From positions 248,001-312,000 of the forward strand of contig NZ_SLWR01000007.1 of NCBI RefSeq assembly GCF_004345665.1: a stretch of 64,000 nucleotides of DNA, read 5' to 3'. The stretch is from Kribbella antiqua. GTDB taxonomy: Bacteria > Actinomycetota > Actinomycetes > Propionibacteriales > Kribbellaceae. How positions within the stretch are numbered: position 1 is the first letter of the stretch; every line of letters begins with the position of its first letter. Shown here in pieces: positions 8,504 through 17,669 of this stretch. The translations under genes and the position numbers were made by a program. The notes under the pieces are model-generated. The model was not told where the DNA came from. It saw only the letters and a program-made list of their open reading frames with translations, and searched no databases.

Positions 8504-9087
8504 AGCTTGCGGAGCACTTCCAGCGCTGCGAGTGCGTGGTCGACTAGTTGGCCGGCGGAGGTCGGGCGGTCGGCTTCCTTGAGGCCCGACCATTCGATGG
8601 CGTGGTCTTCGACGTACGCGAGCCAGGCATGCACGGTCATCCGCTCCACGGACGCCGGCTCGAACGCCTCGTCGTTCACCTCGAGGAGCTTCAGGACGCG
8701 CGTGGTCAGCGCGGCGCGGGTCTCGGCGTACACCTCGACGACGTAGTCGTCCCCGCCCGCCGCACCGCGGACGAAGGAGATGTACGCCGCTCGCCGCCGC
8801 GTGATGAACGCGACGAAGGACAGCAGCATCTGCTGCAGTTGTTCGTCCGGCGGCAATGACTCGTCCGGCTTGGTGACCCGCAGCAGGCGGCGGCCGGCGG
8901 CCGACATCACCGCGACGTAGTAGTCCCGTTTGCTCGGGAAGTAGTGGAACAGCAGGCCGCGGGAGATCCCCGCCTCACCGGCGACGGCGTCGATCGACAG
9001 TTCGTGGATCGGCTGAGTCCGCAACATCATCAACCCGATCCGGATCAACTGTTTGCGGCGGTCATCCGCGGTAAATCGCTGACTCAC
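8500..9087 (-). CDS. TetR family transcriptional regulator
   Basis: The 195-residue protein has an N-terminal TetR DNA-binding domain: IHELSIDAVAGEAGISRGLL then FHYFPSKRDYYVAV, the usual recognition helix and following helix. The ligand domain (residues about 70-195) is not diagnostic. The gene is divergent from the acyl-CoA dehydrogenase operon with 56 bp between starts, so it probably represses that operon and itself, with an acyl-CoA or related ligand as inducer. The start is GTG 9087. I found no convincing perfect operator in the intergenic stretch. Confidence 0.88.
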   Translation of the reverse strand: MSQRFTADDRRKQLIRIGLMMLRTQPIHELSIDAVAGEAGISRGLLFHYFPSKRDYYVAVMSAAGRRLLRVTKPDESLPPDEQLQQMLLSFVAFITRRRAAYISFVRGAAGGDDYVVEVYAETRAALTTRVLKLLEVNDEAFEPASVERMTVHAWLAYVEDHAIEWSGLKEADRPTSAGQLVDHALAALEVLRKL

Positions 9088-9143
9088 CTATTGAGCATTG
9101 CTTAGCGGCTGAGCTACGGTCAAGCCAACCGAGGGGAGTCTTA

Positions 9144-10388
9144 ATGGGGTTCGAACCATCCGCCCGTGCACAGGAGCTGATCGTACGGGTCGAGGAGTTC
9201 ATCCGGACCGAGATCGAACCACTCGAGGCGGAGCTGCACACCGCGATCCGGGCGGCCGACGACCCGTGGCAGCCGCAGCCCGCCTTCAAGGAACTCCAGG
9301 CCAAGGCCCGCAAGCTCGGCCTGTGGAACCTCTTCCTCCCGCCCGCCGAACCAGGCAACGAGCAGTACGGCGAAGGCCTGTCGAACCTCGACTACGCCCC
9401 CATCGCCGAACTCACCGGCCGATCCTTCCTGGCGCCGTACGTCTTCAACTGCAACGCACCGGACACCGGCAACATGGAGATCCTGCTCCGCTACGGCACC
9501 CCTGAGCAGAAGCAGCAGTGGCTCGAGCCGCTGCTCGACGGGACGATCCGGTCCGCGTTCTGCATGACCGAGCCGGACGTCGCCTCCTCCGACGCGACCA
9601 ACATGGAAGCGACAGCGGTCGTCGACGGCGATGACGTCGTACTGAACGGGCGCAAGTGGTGGAGCACCGGCGTCGGCCATCCCGACTGTGAGCTGCTGAT
9701 CTTCATGGGTCTCACCGATCCCGACGCCCACCGGTACGCGCGCCACACGATGGTCCTCGTCCCTCGTAACACCCCCGGCGTGAAGGTGGAGCGCCTCCTC
9801 CCCGCGATGAGCCGGTACGACGAGCCGCACGGCCACGGCGAGGTGTCGTTCACCGACGTCCGGGTGCCGGCGAGCAACATCCTGATGGGACCGGGGCGAG
9901 CCTTCGAGATCGCCCAAGGACGGCTGGGCCCGGGTCGTGTCCACCATTGCATGCGGCTGATCGGCCTGGCGGAGAAGGCGCTCGAGCTCGCGCTCCGACG
10001 CGGCACGAGCCGGACCGCGTTCGGGAAGCCGCTGGTCAACCTCGGCGGCAACCGGGAGCGGATCGCCGACGCGCGGATCGCGATCAACCAAGCCCGGCTG
10101 CTCGTCCTGCAGACGGCGTACTTGCTCGACACCAAGGGGCTCGCGGGTGCGCTGAGCGAGGTCAGCCAGATCAAGGTCGCAGTACCGCGGATGGCGCAGG
10201 ATGTGATCGACATGGCGATCCAGTTGCACGGCGGTGGCGGGCTGTCCGACGACTTCCCGCTCGCGGCCGCGTGGACGAGTGCGCGGGCGCTGAGGCTGGC
10301 GGACGGGCCGGACGAGGTGCACCGTGGAGTCATCGCCAAGCTCGAGCTGGCGCAGTATCTGGCTCAGGACCCGCAGGAGGCGAAGTGA
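9144..10388 (+). CDS. Acyl-CoA dehydrogenase family protein
   Basis: The 414-residue flavoprotein oxidises an acyl-CoA at the alpha-beta bond. Visible elements are the N-terminal helical domain, the FAD-binding signature FCMTEPDVASSDATNM near residue 140, WWSTGVGHPDCELLIFMG, and the C-terminal helical domain with HGGGGLSDDFPLAAAW near residue 360. The position of the catalytic Glu differs among subfamilies and was not assigned. ATG 9144 is preceded by a clear GAGGGGAG ribosome site. It is the first gene of a tightly coupled operon that runs to 14596. Family members of this length with a phosphotransferase neighbour are common in actinobacterial lipid catabolism. Confidence 0.92.
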   Translation: MGFEPSARAQELIVRVEEFIRTEIEPLEAELHTAIRAADDPWQPQPAFKELQAKARKLGLWNLFLPPAEPGNEQYGEGLSNLDYAPIAELTGRSFLAPYVFNCNAPDTGNMEILLRYGTPEQKQQWLEPLLDGTIRSAFCMTEPDVASSDATNMEATAVVDGDDVVLNGRKWWSTGVGHPDCELLIFMGLTDPDAHRYARHTMVLVPRNTPGVKVERLLPAMSRYDEPHGHGEVSFTDVRVPASNILMGPGRAFEIAQGRLGPGRVHHCMRLIGLAEKALELALRRGTSRTAFGKPLVNLGGNRERIADARIAINQARLLVLQTAYLLDTKGLAGALSEVSQIKVAVPRMAQDVIDMAIQLHGGGGLSDDFPLAAAWTSARALRLADGPDEVHRGVIAKLELAQYLAQDPQEAK

Positions 10389-11176
10389 GCCGTGTTCTCG
10401 TCACCGGGGGAGCCAGCGGACTAGGTGCTGCCCTAGTCGCCCGGTTTGTTGCTGAAGGCCACCAAGTGGTCAGTACGGACGTCGCCGCCGACGCTCCGGA
10501 CGACAGGACGCCGTACCTGAAACTCGATGTGCGGAGTGCGGAAGACTGGGCCAAGGCGGTCGCCTGGTGTGAGGAGAACTGGGACGGTCTCGACATCCTG
10601 GTGAACAACGCCGGGATCGCGACCGGCGGCCGGATCGACGTCGAGTCGCTGGACGAGTGGGACCGGGTCGTCGACATCAACCTGATGGGTGTGGTCCGCG
10701 GATGCCGCGCGTTCACGCCCGTGTTCAAGCGGCAGCGCTCCGGGCACATCGTCAACACCGCGTCGGCGGCCGGGCTCGTGCACCCGCCGATGATGAGCTC
10801 GTACAACACGGTCAAGGCCGGGGTCGTCGCCCTGTCGGAGACGCTGTCGCACGAACTCCACCCGTACGGCGTGACCGTCTCGGTCGTCTGCCCGTCGTTC
10901 TTCCGCACCAACCTGGGCGATTCGATCCAGGGCGACGACACCGCGATGGGTGCGACCGCGCGGCAGCTGATCGAGAAGTCCCCGCGCTCGGCCGACGACA
11001 TCGCGGCGGGCGTGATCACCGGGATCAAGAAGAAGCAGTTCCTGATCATCCCGGACCGCCCGGCGCTGATGGCCTGGCGAACGAAGCGCTTCGCACGGCC
11101 ACTGTACGAACGCCAGATGCGCAAGATCGCCACTCGAGCCCGAGAGCGGGCCGAGGCATCCGGCGACCAGGGATGA
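10385..11176 (+). CDS. Short-chain dehydrogenase/reductase
   Basis: The 263-residue protein has the SDR nucleotide motif TGGASGLG at residues 7-14, NNAG near 77, and the catalytic Ser and YxxxK in NTASAAG and SYNTVKAG. It probably oxidises or reduces a hydroxyacyl or alcohol intermediate with NAD(P). The GTG start at 10385 overlaps the acyl-CoA dehydrogenase stop (GTGA), which argues for translational coupling. The reading frame is open far upstream, but the Rossmann motif fixes the start here. Confidence 0.9.
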   Translation: MSRVLVTGGASGLGAALVARFVAEGHQVVSTDVAADAPDDRTPYLKLDVRSAEDWAKAVAWCEENWDGLDILVNNAGIATGGRIDVESLDEWDRVVDINLMGVVRGCRAFTPVFKRQRSGHIVNTASAAGLVHPPMMSSYNTVKAGVVALSETLSHELHPYGVTVSVVCPSFFRTNLGDSIQGDDTAMGATARQLIEKSPRSADDIAAGVITGIKKKQFLIIPDRPALMAWRTKRFARPLYERQMRKIATRARERAEASGDQG

Positions 11177-12225
11177 GTGTGGCGGATGGCGCCCGGCCGG
11201 TCCGGGACGAAGATGCCTTCGACGTGCCCGCGGTCGACAGCTGGCTCCGCGAGCGGACGCAGCTTCCCGCCGGCCTCCCCGAGGTCAAGCAGTTCTCCGG
11301 CGGCGCATCGAACCTGACCTATCTACTGCGGTACGACGGCCACGACCTGATCCTCCGGCGTCCACCGGCCGGGACGAAGGCCAAGGGCGCGCACGACATG
11401 GGCCGCGAGTACCGGATCCAGGCCGCCCTCAAGCCGGTCTTCCCGTACGTCCCGACGATGGTTGCCCACTGCAATGACACCGCGGTGATCGGCTCCGAGT
11501 TCTACGTGATGGAGCGGATCGCCGGCACCATCCCACGCAAGTCCGAGCTGGGTGTGGAGCTGACCGCCGAGCAGACCAGGCAGCTCTGCTACACCGTGAT
11601 CGACACGCTCGTCGACCTCCACCAAGTCGACGCCGGCCAAGCCGGTCTCACCGACCTCGGCCGCGGCGACGGGTACGTCGTACGCCAAGTCAACGGCTGG
11701 TCCACCCGCTACCGCAAGGCCAAGACGTGGAACGTGCCCAGCTACGAGCGCGTGATGACCTGGCTTCAGGCCAATCAGCCTGCCGATGTCCGTACCTGCG
11801 TTATCCACAACGACTTCCGGCTCGACAACGTCGTACTGGCGCCGGATGATCCGCTAAAGGTGGCCGGAGTGCTGGACTGGGAGCTTGCCACGCTCGGCGA
11901 TCCGTTGATGGACCTTGGCAGCGCGCTCGCGTACTGGGTCCAGGCCGACGACGACTGGCAGTTCCGCCGGTTCCGCCTGCAGCCGTCGGATGCACCCGGC
12001 ATGCTCAGCCGGGACGAGATCGTGCAGTACTACTGCGAGCGGTCCGGGCTGAAGCCGGAGAACTGGGCCTTCTACGAGGTGTTCGGCCTGTTCCGGCTGG
12101 CGGTGATCGCGCAGCAGATCTACTACCGCTACCACCACAAGCAGACCCGCAACCCGCGCTTCAAGAACCTCTGGCTGCCGGTCAACCTGCTCGAGCGGCG
12201 CTGCCGCCGGATCATGAGGGGCTGA
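11173..12225 (+). CDS. Phosphotransferase family protein (APH/ACAD10-like)
   Basis: The 350-residue protein has an aminoglycoside-phosphotransferase-like kinase fold: FSGGASNLTYLLRYDGHDLI near residues 42-60, the Brenner motif VIHNDFRLDNVVL near residue 213, and the metal-binding GVLDWELATLGDPLMDLG near residue 235. This subtype accompanies acyl-CoA dehydrogenases, as in the fused human ACAD10/11 proteins, which act on 4-hydroxy fatty acids by phosphorylation followed by elimination. That role fits the operon but is an inference. ATG 11173 overlaps the preceding stop as ATGA. Confidence 0.88.
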   Translation: MSVADGARPVRDEDAFDVPAVDSWLRERTQLPAGLPEVKQFSGGASNLTYLLRYDGHDLILRRPPAGTKAKGAHDMGREYRIQAALKPVFPYVPTMVAHCNDTAVIGSEFYVMERIAGTIPRKSELGVELTAEQTRQLCYTVIDTLVDLHQVDAGQAGLTDLGRGDGYVVRQVNGWSTRYRKAKTWNVPSYERVMTWLQANQPADVRTCVIHNDFRLDNVVLAPDDPLKVAGVLDWELATLGDPLMDLGSALAYWVQADDDWQFRRFRLQPSDAPGMLSRDEIVQYYCERSGLKPENWAFYEVFGLFRLAVIAQQIYYRYHHKQTRNPRFKNLWLPVNLLERRCRRIMRG

Positions 12226-12894
12226 ATGCCGACCATCTACCTGATCCGGCACGCGCAGGCGTCGTTCGGGAAGAGCGACTACGACCGGCTCTCGCCGCAA
12301 GGTGAGCAGCAGGCTTCGCTGCTGGGCAAGGCTCTGGTCGCGCGCGGGGTTCGGGCCGATGTCGTCGTCCGCGGCTCGATGCGGCGGCACGCTCAGACGG
12401 CCGCGTTGGCGCTTGCCGATTCGACCGCGGAGGTGGACAAGGGGTTCGACGAGTTCGACCACGAAGAGGTCATCGTCGCCCACAAACCCGCCTACCGACG
12501 GCGCGCGGTGATGCTGGCCGACCTGGCCCGGACCGGGCATCCCGGCCGTGCCTTTCAGGAGATGTTCACGGCCGCCACCGAACGCTGGACGCTCGGCGGC
12601 GACGGCTACACCGAGAGCTTCACGGACTTCTGCGACCGGTCCGAGGCAGCGGTACGTCGTACTGCGGCGCGGCTCGGCAAGGGCGAGACGGCAGTCGTGT
12701 TCACGTCAGGCGGGCCGATCGCGGCGATGGTGAGCCGGTTGCTGTCCGGTGGCGATGAGCTGTGGCCGCGGCTGAACCCGGTCACCATCAACACGGCGAT
12801 CACCAAGGTCCTGTCCGGTCGCAGTGGGCTGACTGTCGTGAGCCACAACGAACACGCACATCTCGACGGCACCGAACTGCTTTCTTACAGATGA
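12226..12894 (+). CDS. Histidine phosphatase family protein
   Basis: The 222-residue protein begins with the phosphoglycerate-mutase-like motif IYLIRHAQASFG, whose RHA carries the catalytic histidine (residue 9). A second conserved His region is VVSHNEHAHLDG near the C-terminus. It is probably a small-molecule phosphatase. In this operon it could remove the phosphate placed by the upstream kinase-like protein, although that is speculative. It starts directly after the previous stop codon, with no spacer. Confidence 0.82.
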   Translation: MPTIYLIRHAQASFGKSDYDRLSPQGEQQASLLGKALVARGVRADVVVRGSMRRHAQTAALALADSTAEVDKGFDEFDHEEVIVAHKPAYRRRAVMLADLARTGHPGRAFQEMFTAATERWTLGGDGYTESFTDFCDRSEAAVRRTAARLGKGETAVVFTSGGPIAAMVSRLLSGGDELWPRLNPVTINTAITKVLSGRSGLTVVSHNEHAHLDGTELLSYR

Positions 12895-12901
12895 GGCTTC
12901 C

Positions 12902-13648
12902 ATGAGGCGGAACATCCTGATCACCGGGGCGAGTGCAGGGCTGGGTGCGGAGATGGCGCGGCAGTTCGCCGCCAAGGGCCACAACCTGGCGTTGACCGCC
13001 CGCCGCGACGACCGGCTGCACTCACTGCGCAAAGAGTTGATCGCGGATCATCCACAGCTCGAGGTGGTTGTCCACAAGCTCGATGTGAACGACCACGACC
13101 AGGTCTTCGAGGTCTTCCGCAAGGCTGATGCCGAGCTCGGGCAACTCGACCGGATCATCGTCAACGCCGGGCTCGGCAAGGGCGCGCCGCTCGGCACCGG
13201 CCGGTTCGACGCGAACCGGCAGACCGCGATGACCAACTTTGTCGGCGCTCTCGCTCAGGCTGAGGCCGCGATGGAACTCTTCCGGGCCCGGAACGCCGGT
13301 CACCTCGTCTTCATCTCGTCCGTCTCCGCCGTCCGAGGTCTGCCGAAGACGGTGACGACGTACGCCGCGACCAAGGCCGGCCTGGCGTCGCTGGCCGAAG
13401 GGCTGCGGCTTGAGCTGCTCGGCAAACCGATCAAGGTCAGCACGATCTTCCCCGGCTACATTCGGTCCGAGATGAACGAACACGTCGCGAATACCCCGCT
13501 GATCGTGGACACGGCCGTCGGCGTACGGGCGATCGTCGCCGCGATCGAGGCGGAGAAGCCGAAGGCGTACGTTCCTTCCTGGCCGTGGAGCCCGCTCGCG
13601 CGGGTGTTTCGGTACGCACCACTGCCGTTGCTGAAGAGGATGATCTGA
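12902..13648 (+). CDS. Short-chain dehydrogenase/reductase (second of operon)
   Basis: The 248-residue protein carries the SDR motifs TGASAGLG (residues 8-15), NAGLGKG near 80 and the catalytic Ser-Tyr-Lys as ISSVSAVRG and TYAATKAG. The C-terminal segment FPGYIRSEMNEH fits the SDR active-site lid. It differs clearly from the SDR at 10385, so the two probably act on different intermediates. The start is ATG 12902, 7 nt after the upstream stop. Confidence 0.88.
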   Translation: MRRNILITGASAGLGAEMARQFAAKGHNLALTARRDDRLHSLRKELIADHPQLEVVVHKLDVNDHDQVFEVFRKADAELGQLDRIIVNAGLGKGAPLGTGRFDANRQTAMTNFVGALAQAEAAMELFRARNAGHLVFISSVSAVRGLPKTVTTYAATKAGLASLAEGLRLELLGKPIKVSTIFPGYIRSEMNEHVANTPLIVDTAVGVRAIVAAIEAEKPKAYVPSWPWSPLARVFRYAPLPLLKRMI

Positions 13649-14596
13649 ATGCGTTGGGGCCTGACCGTTCCACTGACCGGTGTACCGCTGCGGGACCACC
13701 GGCCGCTGATCGCCGAACTGTTCGATCTCGGTTACACGGACCTGTGGTCGGCCGAGGTGGCCGGCGCGGACGCGTTCACTCCGTTGGTACTCGCGTCCGA
13801 GTGGGACAGCCGGCTTCGGTTGGGGACGGCCGTCGTACCGGTGCACACGCGGGGGCCGGCGGCGCTGGCGATGAGTGCGGCGGCGCTGGCCGAGCTGGCG
13901 CCGGGGCGGTTCGTGCTCGGGATCGGGGCGTCGTCCGAGACGATCGTGACCGGGTGGAACGGGATCGCGTACGACCCGCCGCTGGCGCGGACTCGCGACG
14001 TACTGCGGTTCCTGCGGCAGGCGTTCGCCGGGGAGAAGGTGGACGGGGAGTTCGACAGCTTCACGATCCGGCGGTTCCGGCTGGAGAAGGCGCCGGAGGT
14101 GCCGCCGTCGATCATGCTCGCGGCGCTGCGGCCGCAGATGCTGCGGCTGGCGGCGAGGGAGGCCGATGGTGCGATCACCAACTGGTTGTCGGCGGACGAC
14201 GTACGCCAGGTACGTGCCGAGCTCGGACCGGACAAGGAACTCGCCGCGCGAATCTTCGTCTGCGTCACCGAGGACGCCGAAATGGCCCGCAACATCGGCC
14301 GCTTCCTGATCGCGACCTACCTCACCGTCCCCGGCTACGCCGCCTTCCACGACTGGCTCGGCCGTGGCCCCGCGATGAAGGAGATGCGCGAAGCCTGGTC
14401 CACCGGCGACCGCAACGCCGCCATGGCCGCCGTACCCGTCGAGGTCATCGACGACCTGATTGTCCACGGCACACCCGAACAGTGCCGTGACCACATCAAC
14501 CGCTATGTCGCCAACGGCCTCGACACCCCGATCATCGCCACCCTCCCAACCGGCACCGACCTCCTCCACACCGCCCGCGCCCTCGCCCCCCGCTAG
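13649..14596 (+). CDS. LLM class F420-dependent oxidoreductase
   Basis: The 315-residue protein has the luciferase-like barrel pattern: LFDLGYTDLWSAEVAGADAF, then RLRLGTAVVPVHTRGPAALA, PGRFVLGIGASSETIV and a C-terminal GTPEQCRDHINRYVANG. In actinobacteria members with this pattern usually use F420H2 rather than FMN. The reaction in this operon is unknown; oxidation of an alcohol or reduction of an unsaturated acyl group would fit. ATG 13649 directly follows the preceding stop codon. It is the last gene of the operon. Confidence 0.85.
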   Translation: MRWGLTVPLTGVPLRDHRPLIAELFDLGYTDLWSAEVAGADAFTPLVLASEWDSRLRLGTAVVPVHTRGPAALAMSAAALAELAPGRFVLGIGASSETIVTGWNGIAYDPPLARTRDVLRFLRQAFAGEKVDGEFDSFTIRRFRLEKAPEVPPSIMLAALRPQMLRLAAREADGAITNWLSADDVRQVRAELGPDKELAARIFVCVTEDAEMARNIGRFLIATYLTVPGYAAFHDWLGRGPAMKEMREAWSTGDRNAAMAAVPVEVIDDLIVHGTPEQCRDHINRYVANGLDTPIIATLPTGTDLLHTARALAPR

Positions 14597-14655
14597 TCAG
14601 GGATCGACTGGGGAGTCTGGCCGGTCGATTCAGGTGGGTAGCGCTCCCCAAACCG

Positions 14656-15336
14656 CTAGCGGGCGGTGACCTGGAAGGCGCGGACGCAGAGTGGTTCGGT
14701 GCCGAGTCTGTGGATCACGATGACGCCCTGGACGGTCGAGCCTTTGGTGGTGCCGGACAGCGGGATCACGAAGGTGGTCTGCTGACCGACCGGGGTGCCG
14801 ATGGTGAGCCTGGTCGGCGGTTCGAGCTGCGCCAGCATGAGGGTGGGGATCAGCTGCTTTGAGCTCTGGCAGGCGAGTGCGGCTGCGGCCGTGGGGTTGT
14901 TCGCGTTGAGCTGGGCAACAAACCGCCGGGCCAGCTCGCCCACGGTCCCTGACGGTTTCGCCGGCGTGCTGGCGGGTGGCTTGGTCGGTGGCTTGGTCGT
15001 CGGTGGCCGGATCGTCTTGGTCGGCTGCGGGACCGAGCCCTGTGGCGTCGGTGAACTGGCCGGTGGCGCGGCCGACGTAACCGGGTCGGGAGCCGAGGAG
15101 GTCTCCTTCTGGACCAGACGGTAGGCGAGGACACCACCAACGCCCAGCACCGCGATCAGCAGCACCAGCATCAGCACGATGACCAGCCCGGCCCGGTTCT
15201 CCCGGGGAGGCTGGCCGTAGTTCGGCGCCGCCGGTCCACCAGGGCCATAGCTGCCCGGTTGGTAGCCTGACGGCTGGTACGGCTGCGACTGCCTGCCGGG
15301 GCTCTGGCTTGGACCCTCCGGCGGTGGGTTGCTCAC
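14656..15336 (-). CDS. Single-pass membrane protein with Pro-rich cytoplasmic and extracellular stretches
   Basis: The 226-residue protein has a Pro/Gln/Tyr/Gly-rich N-terminus (to about residue 45), one membrane helix (LVIVLMLVLLIAVLGVGGVLAY), a Thr/Pro/Ser/Lys-rich linker (residues about 75-130) and a C-terminal domain from GELARRFVAQLNANNPTAAAAL that ends in FQVTAR. The C-terminal part resembles the small NTF2-like outer domains of actinobacterial DUF4878-type membrane proteins. I do not recognise a specific function. It starts at GTG 15336 and is transcribed alone. Confidence 0.7.
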   Translation of the reverse strand: MSNPPPEGPSQSPGRQSQPYQPSGYQPGSYGPGGPAAPNYGQPPRENRAGLVIVLMLVLLIAVLGVGGVLAYRLVQKETSSAPDPVTSAAPPASSPTPQGSVPQPTKTIRPPTTKPPTKPPASTPAKPSGTVGELARRFVAQLNANNPTAAAALACQSSKQLIPTLMLAQLEPPTRLTIGTPVGQQTTFVIPLSGTTKGSTVQGVIVIHRLGTEPLCVRAFQVTAR

Positions 15337-15364
15337 AGCGCTCAGTGTGACAGCGAGAAGCGGG

Positions 15365-15787
15365 TCAGCTCAGCCGATGTTCTTCGAGCCAGGTCGTCGC
15401 GCGGCGTTTGGAGGCGCGGGAGAGCCAGGCGTCCTGGATCACCTCGGTGAGCTCCTGCTTGGTCAGCTCGCCGATGCGGCTGCCGCGGAGTAGCACCGAG
15501 GGGTGGCCGTCGAAGTGGGGCGTGGTGAAGAACGGGTTCGACTCGTCCGACACCAGGGCCTGCTTCTCTTCCTCGGACTCGACCCAGATGACGATCACGT
15601 CGTCGTACCGCTCACCGGTGTCGGGGTCGAAGGCGTCCGGCCGCGGGTTCCGGAAGAAGACGAACGACTTCCCGCCGACCTGGTAGACCGGCCGCTCGGT
15701 GTCCCGCTCCGCCCAGACCGTGACATGCGGCATCCCCAGCGCCACCTCATGCACGTCGGCAACGCGCGCCTTCCTCGACCTGGCCAC
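15365..15787 (-). CDS. MmcQ/YjbR family protein
   Basis: The 140-residue protein has the MmcQ/YjbR pattern: VALGMPHVTVWAERDT, then YQVGGKSFVFF, TPHFDGHPSVLLRG and a C-terminal DAWLSRASKRRATTWLEEH. Proteins of this fold are widespread, and no biochemical activity is firmly known to me. GTG 15787 is preceded at 7 nt by a TAACCT box that overlaps the stop codon of the upstream histidine kinase gene, so it probably has its own leaderless promoter. Confidence 0.8.
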   Translation of the reverse strand: MARSRKARVADVHEVALGMPHVTVWAERDTERPVYQVGGKSFVFFRNPRPDAFDPDTGERYDDVIVIWVESEEEKQALVSDESNPFFTTPHFDGHPSVLLRGSRIGELTKQELTEVIQDAWLSRASKRRATTWLEEHRLS

Positions 15788-15794
15788 GGTCCCG

Positions 15795-15800
15795 AGGTTA
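15795..15800 (-). promoter_or_regulatory. Leaderless -10 box overlapping kinase stop codon
   Basis: On the minus strand TAACCT (15800-15795) ends 7 nt before GTG 15787. Its TAA is the stop codon of the histidine kinase. Confidence 0.35.
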
Positions 15801-17669
15801 ACCAGCCGGGATCCAGATCGTGAAGGTCGAGCCGGAGCCGAGGCGGCTGGTGACGGTGATGTGGCCGCCGTGGGCCTCGGCCAGGTGTTTGGTGATGGCC
15901 AGGCCCAGCCCGCTGCCGCCCGTCGTACGGCTGCGGGACTGTTCGGCGCGGTAGAAGCGGTCGAAGAGGTGCGGCAGGTGTTCCGCGTCGATGCCGGTGC
16001 CGTTGTCGGTGACGGTGAGGTTGTAGCCGTCGCCGGTACGTCGTACGCCGACCACGACCTGGCCGCCGGACGGGGTGAAGCGGATCGCGTTCGAGACCAG
16101 GTTGCCCAGTGCCTGGCGGATCCGAGCGCCGTCGACCGATGCGAGAGCAGGGCCAGGCGCGTCCGCGGTCAAGGTCACACCGGCGGTCTCGGCGGCGGGG
16201 CGGTGTGCGCTCACCACCTGCTGGGCCAGCTCGGACAGGTCGCGCGGAGACGAGTGGATCCGCAGCATGCCCGCGTCTGCGAGGGCCAGGTCCTGCAGAT
16301 CCGCCACCAGGTGTTCGAGCAGCCCGGTCTCCTCCAGCAGGGACATCACAAGTTCACGATCCAGCGGTACGACGCCGTCCTCCGACGCGACCAGATAGCC
16401 CTTGATGTTGGCGAGCGGGGTGCGGAGCTCATGCGCGACATCGCTCACCATCGCCTTCCGCTGATGATCGTGCCGCTGGATCGACTCCGCCATCGCGTTG
16501 AACGCATGCCCGAGCCGCGCCACCTCGTCCCGGCCCGAGACCGGCACCCGGGCCGCGTGGTCGCCGTTCCGCATCCGCTGCGCCGCGCCGGTGAGCGCCA
16601 CGATCGGCCGCACCAGCCGGCGACCGGCGAAGAGCATCACCAGTGCCGCGATCAGCAGCACGCCGAGCGCGGTCGCCGCGGTCCGCAGTAGTCCCTCACC
16701 GGAGAACACGTTGAACGTGCTCTTCGCACCCAGGTAGAGCTTGGCCGACGGAGCGACGTACGGCGTGAGGGCCTGCGACCGGGCCTCCTTCGTACAGTCG
16801 GCAAAGGCCTTCGTCATCAGGGCCTTGTCCTTGGGCAGCACCGTCCGCAGGCCGTTGTCGGCGACGAGTTGGTACGGTTCGCCGGTCTTGTCCAGGCACT
16901 CGACCGCGCGGCGGATCTCGTCGTCGTTCACGATCTTCGCCTTGGCGCTCGGCGCATAGAGTGCAGCCGGCAAGCACGGGTCGGATGCCGCCTGGCCGGG
17001 CTTGAGGACCTGCAGCGTGTTCTCGCTCTTGACCGTACTCACAGGCTTCCCGGACTTCTCCGACTCGACGACGACCTGCGGCGCGACGTTCCCGTCTCCG
17101 CGCGCGACTGTCGCCTTGCGACCCGAAGCGTTGTAGCAGGCGGCGGCCTTCTCGGCGAGCTGCTCGCGGTCCCGGCGTTCCTCGTCGCTCATGCCCCAGC
17201 CCGGGTAGAGGAGGTACGGCGCGGGGCTGGCGACGGAGGTGACCATCGCGCCGGACTTCTCCATCAACGTCGTACGGGAGACAGCGCCGGTGAAGACCGC
17301 GCCGCCTTGGTTCCTCGCGTCGACGGTTGCCGCCGGCACCGAAGGGAGGTCGGGACTGGCGCCGAGCACCCGGGCCGAGTCGGCGATCACGGTGCCGTCA
17401 GGCTCGGTCAGCGCGATCCGCCGGCCGGTTTCGTCGGCGAGCCTGTGGACGAGTTTGTCGACACCGGACCAGGTCGGATGGTCGGCTGCGTACGCGGACA
17501 GCTTCGAGTAGATCTCGCCGTCGACCTGCAGTTGGCCGGTGTTCGCATCGATCTCGCCCTGCAGCTGCTCCGAGGTGCTGTACGTCGCGATCAGCGCGGT
17601 CGCGATCACCGCACCAAGTGCGACCGCGAGAGAGAGTCCGAGGAAGCGGACGAGCACGCTACGACGCAT
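15798..17669 (-). CDS. Sensor histidine kinase
   Basis: The 623-residue protein has an N-terminal membrane helix (residues about 8-30), a large extracytoplasmic sensor region (about 31-330) with several Cys residues, a second helix (TALGVLLIAALVMLFAG), a HAMP linker, the phosphoacceptor H413 in VAHELRTPLANIKG, and an ATPase domain with N box NLVSNAIRFTP, G1 DNGTGI and G2 GGSGLGLAITKHL. The sensor contains stretches rich in Lys and Asp, and its ligand is unknown. Its start overlaps the end of the response regulator by 11 nt, so the two are cotranscribed. It is probably involved in controlling the divergent export operon. Confidence 0.93.
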   Translation of the reverse strand: MRRSVLVRFLGLSLAVALGAVIATALIATYSTSEQLQGEIDANTGQLQVDGEIYSKLSAYAADHPTWSGVDKLVHRLADETGRRIALTEPDGTVIADSARVLGASPDLPSVPAATVDARNQGGAVFTGAVSRTTLMEKSGAMVTSVASPAPYLLYPGWGMSDEERRDREQLAEKAAACYNASGRKATVARGDGNVAPQVVVESEKSGKPVSTVKSENTLQVLKPGQAASDPCLPAALYAPSAKAKIVNDDEIRRAVECLDKTGEPYQLVADNGLRTVLPKDKALMTKAFADCTKEARSQALTPYVAPSAKLYLGAKSTFNVFSGEGLLRTAATALGVLLIAALVMLFAGRRLVRPIVALTGAAQRMRNGDHAARVPVSGRDEVARLGHAFNAMAESIQRHDHQRKAMVSDVAHELRTPLANIKGYLVASEDGVVPLDRELVMSLLEETGLLEHLVADLQDLALADAGMLRIHSSPRDLSELAQQVVSAHRPAAETAGVTLTADAPGPALASVDGARIRQALGNLVSNAIRFTPSGGQVVVGVRRTGDGYNLTVTDNGTGIDAEHLPHLFDRFYRAEQSRSRTTGGSGLGLAITKHLAEAHGGHITVTSRLGSGSTFTIWIPAG